Shown in pieces: positions 1 to 5,807 of a DNA stretch of 7,828 nucleotides. A program made the translations under genes and the position numbers. Each line of letters begins with the position of its first letter. Position 1 is the first letter of the stretch. A model generated the notes under the pieces. That model did no database searches and was not told where the DNA came from. It saw only the letters and a program-made list of their open reading frames with translations. Source of the stretch: JAJPJX01 sp964568355 (GTDB lineage: Bacteria; Acidobacteriota; Terriglobia; Bryobacterales; Bryobacteraceae); assembly GCA_964568355.1 (NCBI GenBank), contig CAZMRK010000232.1, forward strand, positions 1 through 7,828. Reading direction: 5' to 3'.

Positions 1-155
1 CTCTGCTCCGCGACGTTCTGATGGATCGTGTTGTTGGCAAAGCGGGTAAGCGCGCTCGACTGAAAGCTGATCAGTGCTTCCACTTCCGGAGCGCCCAGCG
101 AACGGGCGTGCCGCTCTGCCTGTCCGAAAATCTCTTCGCACTGATGCGCGTTCAT
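1..155 (-). CDS. tldE: TldE/PmbA-family protein, N-terminal part (cut by window edge)
   Basis: This is the first 51 codons of a gene that continues beyond the left edge. The protein begins MNAHQCEEIFGQAERHARSL and goes on through ALTRFANNTIHQN, which resembles the N-terminal part of PmbA/TldE proteins. The placement right after a tldD gene makes this call stronger than the fragment alone would. The ATG overlaps the tldD stop as ATGA, so translation is probably coupled. In characterised bacteria TldD and TldE form a heterodimeric zinc peptidase that degrades or trims unfolded peptides in the cytoplasm; TldE lacks the catalytic zinc site. The fragment ends before any core motif, so subunit identity is inferred mainly from gene order. 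A GGGAG about 13 bases ahead of the ATG, inside tldD, could serve as ribosome binding site. Confidence 0.8.
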   Translation of the reverse strand, partial: MNAHQCEEIFGQAERHARSLGAPEVEALISFQSSALTRFANNTIHQNVAEQ

Positions 156-1603
156 AGGCCGTAGGCGCTCCCAATCCGGATCTTGCGAAACCGCGCCGGG
201 CTGGCGCCGTGCCCGGTACCCATCACCTGCTCCGGCTGGCCTTTGCCGCAATTGGGGGTACCCCACAGAGTCCAGTGTTCCGGACCGGCAATGGCCGTAC
301 AGGCGTTCCAGAACTCCGTGGTGATGCCGCTATAGCTGGGGTTCTTCAGCATCCGCGTACGCTTCCCTCCCCGGATCTCCCAGCCGATCTCGCAGCCGAA
401 CTGGAACTGATACCGCTTATCGTCAATCGACCAACTGCGGTTGGTTTCCATATAGATGCCGTCGTCGCCAAAGACCTCGTCCAAGCTCTGGCGTCCCGGC
501 TTCAAGCTGACGTTGGTCATACGAATCAAGGGGATACGGGCCCATCCATCGGCCCGCATGGTCCCGTTCGAGCGGTTCTGGCCGAGCACCGCCGCTGTTT
601 CGCGGGAGGTCATGTAGCCGACGAAGCGCCCGTTACGAATAATATCGGTGGATTGCGCCGGAACCCCCTCATCGTCGAAAGCAAAAGTACCCAGACCGGG
701 TCCGTGCTCCAGGCGGGCGTCGCAGACCACGTTCACCAGTTCCGAGCCATACTGGAGCCGGTTGAGCTGGTCGAGGGTCAGAAAGCTCATACCGGCATAG
801 TTGGCTTCGCTGCCGAGAACGCGGTCCAGCTCAATCGGATGCCCCACCGACTCGTGGATCTGGAGCCCGAGCTGAGAGCTGTCCAGAATCAGATCGAATT
901 CTCCGTCAGGGCATTGATCGGCGGAGTGTAGGGCGACCGCTTCCTCGGCCACACGTCCTGCATGGTCAAGCATTTGCAGCTCATCGACCAGCTCGTACCC
1001 CTTCAGTTGATACTGGCCGCCGAAGGAATTGGGATAGGACCGCCGCTGGATCTCGCCATCCCGATAGCTTAAGGCGGAGAACCCCGCACCGGTGGTGTAT
1101 CGAGTCTGATCGATGACGCTGCCGGCGGTGGAGACGAAGACCTGGCGGCGGCGGTCGAAGCTCAGGCTGGCTTCGGCCAGGCTGATGCCGGGATGGCGGC
1201 GTAGTTCCCGGTCGACGGCCAGCAGCAGGGCCAGATTCTGGTCGACGGAGGTGGAAAACGGATCGATCTGGCAGGGGGAGACCCAGACCGCTTCGTGCTT
1301 CTCCTCCGGGACCAGAGTCACGTCGTACAGATGGGCGCGGGTGCTAGCTTTGGCGATATCCAGGGCGAGCGCGGCAGCGGCTTCGAGGCCAGCCGGGCTA
1401 AGATCGTCCGTGGCAGCGAAGCCCCAGCAGCCGTCCACCAGGACGCGGATACCGGCGCCGAGCGATTCCGAACTGGAGACGTGCCCGGCCTTGCCGTTCT
1501 TGGTGGCGACGCTGCGTTCCCGCGCCTCTTCAACGCGCACATCCGCGTAGGCGGCGCCGCGGGACGCTACCGCATCCAGAGCCCGAAGTGCAATGTCTTT
1601 CAT
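152..1603 (-). CDS. tldD: TldD-family metallopeptidase (catalytic subunit)
   Basis: This 483-residue protein is full length for TldD (about 480). It carries the family HExxxH zinc motif as HESVGH at residues 250-255. A C-terminal NCGKGQ segment puts Cys452 where TldD proteins have their third zinc ligand. A typical RIPLIRMTNVSLKPG segment lies at about 356-370, ahead of the C-terminal part. The family is known to act with TldE as a cytoplasmic peptidase; characterised substrates include microcin B17 precursor and the CcdA antitoxin, and the physiological substrate here is unknown. There is no signal peptide. The ATG starts one base after the thrC stop codon (TGA-T-ATG) and has no good Shine-Dalgarno of its own, so it probably depends on ribosomes finishing thrC. 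The stop overlaps the next gene's ATG. The intact zinc site argues that this is the catalytic TldD subunit rather than TldE. Confidence 0.92.
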   Translation of the reverse strand: MKDIALRALDAVASRGAAYADVRVEEARERSVATKNGKAGHVSSSESLGAGIRVLVDGCWGFAATDDLSPAGLEAAAALALDIAKASTRAHLYDVTLVPEEKHEAVWVSPCQIDPFSTSVDQNLALLLAVDRELRRHPGISLAEASLSFDRRRQVFVSTAGSVIDQTRYTTGAGFSALSYRDGEIQRRSYPNSFGGQYQLKGYELVDELQMLDHAGRVAEEAVALHSADQCPDGEFDLILDSSQLGLQIHESVGHPIELDRVLGSEANYAGMSFLTLDQLNRLQYGSELVNVVCDARLEHGPGLGTFAFDDEGVPAQSTDIIRNGRFVGYMTSRETAAVLGQNRSNGTMRADGWARIPLIRMTNVSLKPGRQSLDEVFGDDGIYMETNRSWSIDDKRYQFQFGCEIGWEIRGGKRTRMLKNPSYSGITTEFWNACTAIAGPEHWTLWGTPNCGKGQPEQVMGTGHGASPARFRKIRIGSAYGL

Positions 1604-1604
1604 A

Positions 1605-2840
1605 TCAGCGCGGCGTAATCAGCCCGCCCAGCTTGTCCTGTTCCCCGCTTGCCGCGCGAGGAAAGCGCGTGGAGTAGGCTTCCAGGTACTTCAGCCCGGA
1701 ACCGGTGTTGTAGATGACGATCCGGTCGGACCTCCGCAGAAAGCCGCCGGCGAGCAGCTTTTCCAAGGCGGCGATGCAGGCGGCACCTTCCGGAGCGGCA
1801 AAGATGCCCTCGTCGGAGGCCAGCCGAAGGCCGGCATCGAGCACCTCCTGGTCGCTGACGGCGATGGCGGTTCCGCCGCTGGCGCGCACAGCTTCGAGGA
1901 TCAGGAAATCACCCAGTGGCTTGGGCACCCGCAGCCCGCTGGCTACCGTGTAGGCGTTCTCCCAGAATCGGCTGCGCTTCGCCCCTTCCTGGTAAGCACG
2001 GACGACCGGCTGACAGCCTTCCACCTGGACCGCGATCATTTTCGGCCGCCGGCTGCCGATCCAGCCGAGCGATTCCATTTCCTGGAAAGCCTTCCACATG
2101 CCGATCAGGCCCACTCCGCCCCCGGTGGGATAGAAGATAGCGTCGGGCAGCTCCCAATCCATCTGCTCAGCCACCTCATAACCCATTGTCTTTTTACCTT
2201 CAATACGATAGGGCTCTTTGAGAGTGGTGACATCGAACCAGCCCTCCCGCGCCGCGCCCTCGTTGACCAGACGGGCGCAATCGCTGATCAGGCCGTCGAC
2301 CAGGATGACGTGGGCGCCAAATGCCTTGCACTCAATGAAATTGGCCTGGGGGACATCGCGGGGCATGAAAATATGAGCTTCCAGCCCGGCGGCGGCGGCA
2401 TAGGCTGCCAGGGCACTGGCGGCGTTGCCGGCTGAGGGGATCGCCACCTTCCGGATGCCCAGCTCCACGCACATGGAGACGGCACAGGAGAGGCCACGCG
2501 CTTTGAAGGATCCCGTGGGGTTTAAACCCTCATCTTTGACCCAGAGTTGGTCCGCTCCCACACGTTTGCCCAAGCGCGGGGTTGCGACCAGAGGAGTCCA
2601 GCCCTCCCCTAGTGTTACAATAGAGCTTCTACTCCCTGGCGGGAGGACCGGTGCGTAACGCCACATCGTAGCCGGACCGGATCGAACCTGATCCCGGCTC
2701 CAGCTTTGGCGGACCGTCTCCAGATCGTACCGGACCAGCAGTGGCCCGCCGCATTCGCACAGATTGTGCGCCTCACCGGCGTGGTGTTTTTTTTGACAGA
2801 GGCTGCACTCCAGGCACGTTGCGTAAGTTGTTTGCAGCAT
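1605..2840 (-). CDS. thrC: Threonine synthase
   Basis: This 411-residue PLP enzyme should convert O-phosphohomoserine to threonine and phosphate in the cytoplasm, the last step of threonine synthesis. The PLP lysine lies in NPTGSFKARGL (Lys113), followed by SAGNAA at 136-141 and the glycine-rich phosphate loop PTGGGVG at 238-244, as in the tryptophan-synthase-beta fold. The N terminus has a small Cys cluster (Cys9, 12, 15 and Cys28, 30), which looks like a zinc ribbon; such ribbons occur in many threonine synthases of this short class. An A8 run occupies codons 16-18 inside that cluster. The ATG start sits only 36 bases from the divergent transglycosylase gene, and no strong Shine-Dalgarno is visible. 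It is first in an operon with tldD and tldE. The main alternative is a ThrC paralogue such as a cysteate-synthase-like enzyme, which sequence inspection alone cannot exclude. No other threonine pathway gene is in view. Confidence 0.9.
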   Translation of the reverse strand: MLQTTYATCLECSLCQKKHHAGEAHNLCECGGPLLVRYDLETVRQSWSRDQVRSGPATMWRYAPVLPPGSRSSIVTLGEGWTPLVATPRLGKRVGADQLWVKDEGLNPTGSFKARGLSCAVSMCVELGIRKVAIPSAGNAASALAAYAAAAGLEAHIFMPRDVPQANFIECKAFGAHVILVDGLISDCARLVNEGAAREGWFDVTTLKEPYRIEGKKTMGYEVAEQMDWELPDAIFYPTGGGVGLIGMWKAFQEMESLGWIGSRRPKMIAVQVEGCQPVVRAYQEGAKRSRFWENAYTVASGLRVPKPLGDFLILEAVRASGGTAIAVSDQEVLDAGLRLASDEGIFAAPEGAACIAALEKLLAGGFLRRSDRIVIYNTGSGLKYLEAYSTRFPRAASGEQDKLGGLITPR

Positions 2841-2853
2841 TCGCTCTAGAAAG

Positions 2854-2861
2854 TCTATAAC
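2854..2861. promoter_or_regulatory. Candidate shared, symmetrical -10 element between thrC and slt
   Basis: In the 36-base gap between divergent starts, the plus strand reads TATAAC (2856-2861) toward the transglycosylase gene. The minus strand reads TATAGA (2859-2854) toward thrC. Both hexamers share the same TATA core. They lie 15 and 13 bases from their respective start codons, which would give very short leaders. No convincing -35 box is seen for either direction; TTGCAG at 2832-2837 is a weak plus-strand candidate with an 18-base spacer. Confidence 0.4.
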
Positions 2862-2876
2862 AGTGGACCCTATTGC

Positions 2877-3449
2877 ATGAAGCTTTTGCCGATCAGTGTA
2901 CTATCCGTTTCCGCCGCCTTCGGGGCGGCTTCCCTGCCCTTTGCGGGCGACCGGATTCCGGCCGCCTGCCAGGAAGAAGGGAGCGCCCTGATTCAGCTCT
3001 ACACGCCGATATCCACAGGCGCGAGGGAATGGGTGCCGGCGCCAGCGAAGAAGCGCATCAATCCACATGAACTGGCCCGGCGCGCCGCCAGGCGGCATCA
3101 TGTCGCCCCAGCGCTGGTGCGGAGCATCATGGCAGCGGAGTCCGGATTCCGTGCCGACGCGGTCTCCTCGAAAGGAGCGATCGGGCTGATGCAGATTACC
3201 GAGGCGACGGCCGACAAATTTGGAGCCGACCCCCACGATCCTACCCAAAACGTGGACGCGGCGACCCGCTATTTGCGCAGCTTGATCGACCGGTATCAGT
3301 CGCACCGGAACTGGATGCATCGCGTGATTGCCGCCTACAATTGCGGCCCGTCCGCGGTGGACCGTTACGACGGAGTGCCTCCTTTCCGCGAAACCCGGCT
3401 GTTCGTAGCCCGGGTGATGCAGTTTTTCCACATGTTCCAGCGCGAATAG
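2877..3449 (+). CDS. Secreted lytic transglycosylase, SLT domain (first copy)
   Basis: This 190-residue protein has an N-terminal hydrophobic segment (about residues 3-23, ending near LPFA) that looks like a Sec signal peptide, so it should act in the periplasm. A compact SLT (Slt70-type) lysozyme-like domain follows from about residue 65 to 185. The catalytic Glu is Glu88 in MAAESGF; the GLMQI motif is at 103-107 and AAYNCG at 152-157. These enzymes cleave the MurNAc-GlcNAc bond of peptidoglycan to give 1,6-anhydro ends. The ATG was chosen because it directly precedes the signal peptide and lies just after the candidate -10. It is one of two adjacent SLT genes on this strand, and the two domains are clearly alike. 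The protein consists of little more than leader, linker and catalytic domain. Cys156, in the AAYNCG motif, is a glycine-flanked Cys where the second copy has Ala. Confidence 0.9.
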   Translation: MKLLPISVLSVSAAFGAASLPFAGDRIPAACQEEGSALIQLYTPISTGAREWVPAPAKKRINPHELARRAARRHHVAPALVRSIMAAESGFRADAVSSKGAIGLMQITEATADKFGADPHDPTQNVDAATRYLRSLIDRYQSHRNWMHRVIAAYNCGPSAVDRYDGVPPFRETRLFVARVMQFFHMFQRE

Positions 3450-3478
3450 CCTGCGCAAACCGGCTGCGCGCTCCGTCT

Positions 3479-3484
3479 TATAAT
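3479..3484 (+). promoter_or_regulatory. Perfect TATAAT -10 box upstream of second transglycosylase gene
   Basis: A consensus TATAAT lies nine bases before the GTG start of the downstream gene, in a 44-base gap. A transcript starting about seven bases past the hexamer would begin within about three bases of the GTG, making it leaderless or nearly so. No good -35 box is visible 16-18 bases upstream. Confidence 0.5.
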
Positions 3485-3493
3485 TGGATCATC

Positions 3494-4114
3494 GTGAAGT
3501 TCTGGGCAATTCTGATCGCAGCGGCGGGACTGGCGCAGGCGGGTGAATACGCTGTTTTTACGAGCGGAGCCCGGCTGCGCGTGGATCGCCACGAGATCCA
3601 GAGCGATAAGGTCGTGCTTTACTCGTCGGGGGGCACTACGGAAATCGCCGTCAGCCAGATCCAGCGATTCGAAGAAGAAGACTACGTGCCGCCAGCGCCG
3701 GCCGCGCCAGTGGAAAAGGCCGAAGCTCGCGCACCCAGCCCGCAGGAACTGGCCGATGCCGCCGCGGAGAAATACGGCTTGCCGAAGACTCTGGTGCGGA
3801 GCATCATGGCGGCCGAATCGGGTTTCCGGCAAGAGGCGGTTTCGAGAAAGGGCGCCCTGGGGCTGATGCAACTGATGCCGACGACGGCCAAGTCGCTGGG
3901 AGCGGACCCCGCCGACGCCCGCCAGAATGTGGATGCGGGAGCCCGCTACCTACGCGACCTGCTGGAACGATACCACTACGGGTTGTACCACGCGCTGGCA
4001 GCCTACAATGCAGGGCCGGGGGTCGTGGACAAACATCGCGGCGTGCCGCCCTACGCCGAGACGCTGGCCTACATCAATCGCGTGCTGCGCCGGTTTAAGC
4101 CACAGGAACAGTAG
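3494..4114 (+). CDS. Secreted lytic transglycosylase, SLT domain with N-terminal accessory domain (second copy)
   Basis: I place the start at the GTG giving a 206-residue protein, because a clean signal peptide follows at once (KFWAILIAAAGLAQA, cleavage after about residue 16). A longer reading frame from 3341 would bury that signal behind residues encoded inside the previous gene. After the leader comes a small beta-rich segment (about 18-60, with ARLRVDRHEI and a GGTTEI turn), then a Pro/Ala linker (about 65-82), then an SLT domain. Its catalytic Glu is Glu108 in MAAESGF, GLMQL is at 123-127 and AAYNAG at 169-174. It should cleave peptidoglycan in the periplasm. The role of the N-terminal segment is unknown; substrate or wall binding is possible. 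The domain closely matches the upstream gene, including an identical 20-base stretch around the active site. Its last 20 bases overlap the convergent ahpD gene. Confidence 0.9.
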   Translation: MKFWAILIAAAGLAQAGEYAVFTSGARLRVDRHEIQSDKVVLYSSGGTTEIAVSQIQRFEEEDYVPPAPAAPVEKAEARAPSPQELADAAAEKYGLPKTLVRSIMAAESGFRQEAVSRKGALGLMQLMPTTAKSLGADPADARQNVDAGARYLRDLLERYHYGLYHALAAYNAGPGVVDKHRGVPPYAETLAYINRVLRRFKPQEQ

Positions 4115-4640
4115 CCGGAACGTCCACCGCTTCGAGCACTCCGGCCAGGGCGTGGATCACCGATGCAATGCGCACGGCCGCGAGGATCGTCTCCTCGGCC
4201 ACACCTTTTTCGCGCAAGACACGCTCATGCGAGCCGACGCAGACGCCGCAGCCGTTAATCGCGGAGACGGCCAGACACCACAACTCAAAATCCACGGGAT
4301 CGCTGCCGTGGCTGCGGATCACCTGCATGCGCAGGCGGGCGGGAATGGTGGCGTACTTTTCGTTTCCGGAGAGATGCTGGAAACGGTAGTAGATGTTATT
4401 CATGCCCATGATGGCAGCCGCGGCCTTGGCCGCAAACACGGCCTCGGGCTTCAACTGCGCTTCCGCTTCGGCTTGCACGGCGGCAAGCAACTCGGGATTG
4501 CGCAGCGCAACAGCGCACGCGAGGGCGGTACCCCAGGTCTGCTGAGGGGTTAGTTCCGACTGCTTGAGAACGTTGGACAGGTTCAGCTTGAGATCCTTGG
4601 CGTAATCCGGCACCCGCGCCAACAAAGCTTCCAGGCTCAT
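4095..4640 (-). CDS. ahpD: Alkyl hydroperoxidase AhpD
   Basis: This 181-residue protein begins MSLEALLARVPDYAKDLKLN, the usual AhpD N terminus. It has the family CxxC site as NGCGVCVGSH: Cys131 and Cys134, with His138 downstream and Glu119 upstream as proton-relay candidates. In Mycobacterium tuberculosis AhpD passes electrons from lipoylated SucB/Lpd to AhpC and has weak peroxidase activity itself. The His between the two cysteines of that enzyme is Val133 here. The ATG at 4640 is preferred over an upstream TTG because AAGAAGGA (4655-4648) is spaced seven bases from it. It follows ahpC after 57 bases and should be cotranscribed, so it is the likely reductant for that peroxiredoxin. A hairpin sits between the two genes. 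The 3' end overlaps the convergent transglycosylase gene by 20 bases. Confidence 0.93.
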   Translation of the reverse strand: MSLEALLARVPDYAKDLKLNLSNVLKQSELTPQQTWGTALACAVALRNPELLAAVQAEAEAQLKPEAVFAAKAAAAIMGMNNIYYRFQHLSGNEKYATIPARLRMQVIRSHGSDPVDFELWCLAVSAINGCGVCVGSHERVLREKGVAEETILAAVRIASVIHALAGVLEAVDVPATVPVA

Positions 4641-4664
4641 AGATTTTTCCTTCTTGGGAAACAA

Positions 4665-4685
4665 GGGCAGGCGCGCGGCCTGCCC
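4665..4685 (-). terminator. Intercistronic GC-rich hairpin between ahpC and ahpD
   Basis: GGGCAGGC and GCCTGCCC form a perfect 8-bp stem with a 5-base loop, 12 bases past the ahpC stop. On the transcribed strand it is followed by TTGTTT, a short, imperfect U-rich run. It could act as a partial terminator or as a 3' stabiliser of ahpC mRNA, lowering ahpD relative to ahpC. It ends before the ahpD ribosome binding site and so should not mask it. Confidence 0.5.
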
Positions 4686-4697
4686 CGCACCGCAACG

Positions 4698-5234
4698 TCA
4701 GACTTTCAGGACAGGCTCGCCCTTCTGCCAGTTGCAGGGGCAAAGCTCATCGGTCTGGAGAGCATCCAGCACGCGCAGCACTTCCTGAGGATTGCGGCCC
4801 ACCGAGAGATCGTTGACCGAGACAAAGCGGATCACATTCTCCGGGTCTACCACGAACGTGGCGCGCTGGGCCACGCCCTCTTTTGGATCGAGCACGCCCA
4901 GGGCGGCGGTCAGTTCCCGCTTGAGATCGGCCAGCATGGGGAACGGCAGGTCCTTCAGGTCCGGGTGATTCTGGCGCCAGGCAAGGTGCACAAACTCGGA
5001 ATCGGTGCTGCCGCCCAAAATCTGGCAATCCCGATCCGCGAATTCCGAGTTCAGCTTGCCGAAACCGGCGATTTCCGTCGGGCACACAAAGGTGAAATCC
5101 TTCGGCCAGAAGAAATACAGCTTCCACTTGCCGGCGTAATCGTCGTTGGTGATCGTCTTAAAGGCATGGTTCTTGTCCGTGCTGACCGTGGCCGTCACGG
5201 AGAATTCCGGAAACTTCGCGCCTACTCCTAACAT
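4698..5234 (-). CDS. ahpC: Peroxiredoxin AhpC (Mycobacterium-type, two C-terminal cysteines)
   Basis: This 178-residue 2-Cys peroxiredoxin should reduce hydrogen peroxide, organic peroxides and perhaps peroxynitrite in the cytoplasm. The peroxidatic cysteine is Cys51 in the family motif PxxxTxxC (Pro44, Thr48), and Arg124 fits the conserved active-site arginine. The C terminus has ELCPCNW with Cys165 and Cys167, the paired resolving-cysteine arrangement of the AhpC proteins reduced by AhpD rather than AhpF. The next gene is ahpD, and no ahpF is in view. The start ATG is the only in-frame possibility after an upstream stop. The nearest Shine-Dalgarno (AGGAG, 5253-5249) is 14 bases away, longer than usual. 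That AGGAG lies inside the candidate PerR element, so repressor binding and the translation signal are physically linked. Regulation by the nearby perR is likely. Confidence 0.95.
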   Translation of the reverse strand: MLGVGAKFPEFSVTATVSTDKNHAFKTITNDDYAGKWKLYFFWPKDFTFVCPTEIAGFGKLNSEFADRDCQILGGSTDSEFVHLAWRQNHPDLKDLPFPMLADLKRELTAALGVLDPKEGVAQRATFVVDPENVIRFVSVNDLSVGRNPQEVLRVLDALQTDELCPCNWQKGEPVLKV

Positions 5235-5247
5235 AGTTTTTGTTTTC

Positions 5248-5263
5248 GCTCCTGATTAAGATT
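5248..5263 (-). promoter_or_regulatory. Candidate PerR operator upstream of ahpC
   Basis: The minus strand reads AATCTTAATCAGGAGC. It matches the element upstream of perR at 13 of 16 positions, with the first nine bases identical. It lies 13 bases before the ahpC ATG. AT-rich inverted repeats are typical Fur/PerR sites; this copy is less symmetrical than the perR one because its 3' part carries the AGGAG ribosome binding site. The exact ahpC promoter hexamers are not clear. Confidence 0.5.
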
Positions 5264-5301
5264 CAAATTTCTGCAACTAACTGAATACAGCAAACGCATT
5301 C

Positions 5302-5318
5302 GGCACCTGGCAGGTGCC
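5302..5318. repeat. Inverted repeat (7-bp stem, 3-base loop) between dehydratase gene and ahpC
   Basis: GGCACCT and AGGTGCC form a perfect stem around GGC. On the minus strand it lies 65 bases past the dehydratase stop and about 68 bases upstream of the ahpC start. No U-tract follows, so it is a weak candidate terminator for the perR-dehydratase transcript or part of a long ahpC leader. Confidence 0.4.
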
Positions 5319-5383
5319 TTCCGGATCCACCCCATCCTGGCAGCGGAATCCGGTTGACTACCACCTCACTGACATCCGACTGC

Positions 5384-5734
5384 TCAGTGAAACCTGGAAA
5401 ACTGTTGTTCGATTTTGGCGGCGAGGATGAAATCGTTCTCGCTTAGCCCGTTAATTTTGTGGGTGTAGATTTTGACTTCCACGCGTCCCCAGGTGAGGTA
5501 CAGATCGGGGTGATGTCCCTCAGCTTCCGCGATCGCGCCCACCTGGTTGACGAAATCCAGTGCGGTCTTGAAATCACGAAAGGTATAGCTCTTCAGAAGG
5601 TGGTGTCCGGCCACGATCTGCCAACCGGGAACCTGCGGCTTCAAACGCTCCAGTTCCTCGCCTTTCAAGGCCGGCACGCCGCCCTCGCACGGCACGCAAC
5701 TCTTTTCAATCAGGCGGCCCCCCGAATCGTCCAT
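5384..5734 (-). CDS. Pterin-4a-carbinolamine dehydratase
   Basis: This 116-residue protein should dehydrate 4a-hydroxytetrahydropterin, the step that recycles the pterin cofactor of aromatic amino acid hydroxylases (the PhhB/PCD family). The signature is clear: EGHHP with His74 and His75, then His92 in KIYTHK, the three histidines of the family active site with the usual 17-residue spacing, and Asp101 near the C terminus. The N-terminal KSCVPCEGGVPALKGEEL is common in bacterial members. I chose the ATG at 5734 because a purine-rich AAGGGAAGAAGAA precedes it directly and the protein then has normal length. An upstream in-frame ATG at 5803 would add 23 unlike residues. It lies 73 bases after perR on the same strand and may share its transcript. 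No phenylalanine hydroxylase gene is in view, so the pathway it serves here is open; bacterial PCDs also occur without a hydroxylase. Confidence 0.92.
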   Translation of the reverse strand: MDDSGGRLIEKSCVPCEGGVPALKGEELERLKPQVPGWQIVAGHHLLKSYTFRDFKTALDFVNQVGAIAEAEGHHPDLYLTWGRVEVKIYTHKINGLSENDFILAAKIEQQFSRFH

Positions 5735-5807
5735 TTCTTCTTCCCTTGTTCCGATGCTCCTTGTCCAGCGATGCCCCGTGCAGAGGAGATCGCCGGACGG
5801 CAATGCC

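Noticed and set aside
209..931. 240-residue open frame on the plus strand
   Set aside because: It is antisense to tldD across the zinc-site region, with no domain features.
1593..2435. 280-residue open frame on the plus strand opposite thrC
   Set aside because: It lies antisense to a clear threonine synthase, shows no recognisable motif, and is expected from codon bias in GC-rich DNA.
2793..2798. TTGACA on the plus strand as -35 for the first transglycosylase gene
   Set aside because: No -10-like hexamer lies 16-18 bases downstream, and it is 79 bases from the start codon inside the thrC coding sequence.
2913..2929. GCCGCC/GGCGGC hairpin with TTCGG loop near the start of the first transglycosylase gene
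   Set aside because: A six-base GC stem within Ala/Gly-rich signal peptide codons is likely chance; no regulatory context supports it.
3341..3493. Upstream extension of the second transglycosylase gene
   Set aside because: It would overlap the first transglycosylase gene by over 100 bases and place 51 Arg-rich residues before an intact signal peptide; a TATAAT sits just before the GTG instead.
4641..4664. TTG start adding eight residues to AhpD
   Set aside because: The ATG at 4640 has AAGAAGGA at seven-base spacing and matches the family N terminus.
5735..5803. Upstream ATG for the carbinolamine dehydratase
   Set aside because: The extra 23 residues are unlike the family, and the strong purine-rich ribosome binding site precedes the ATG at 5734.
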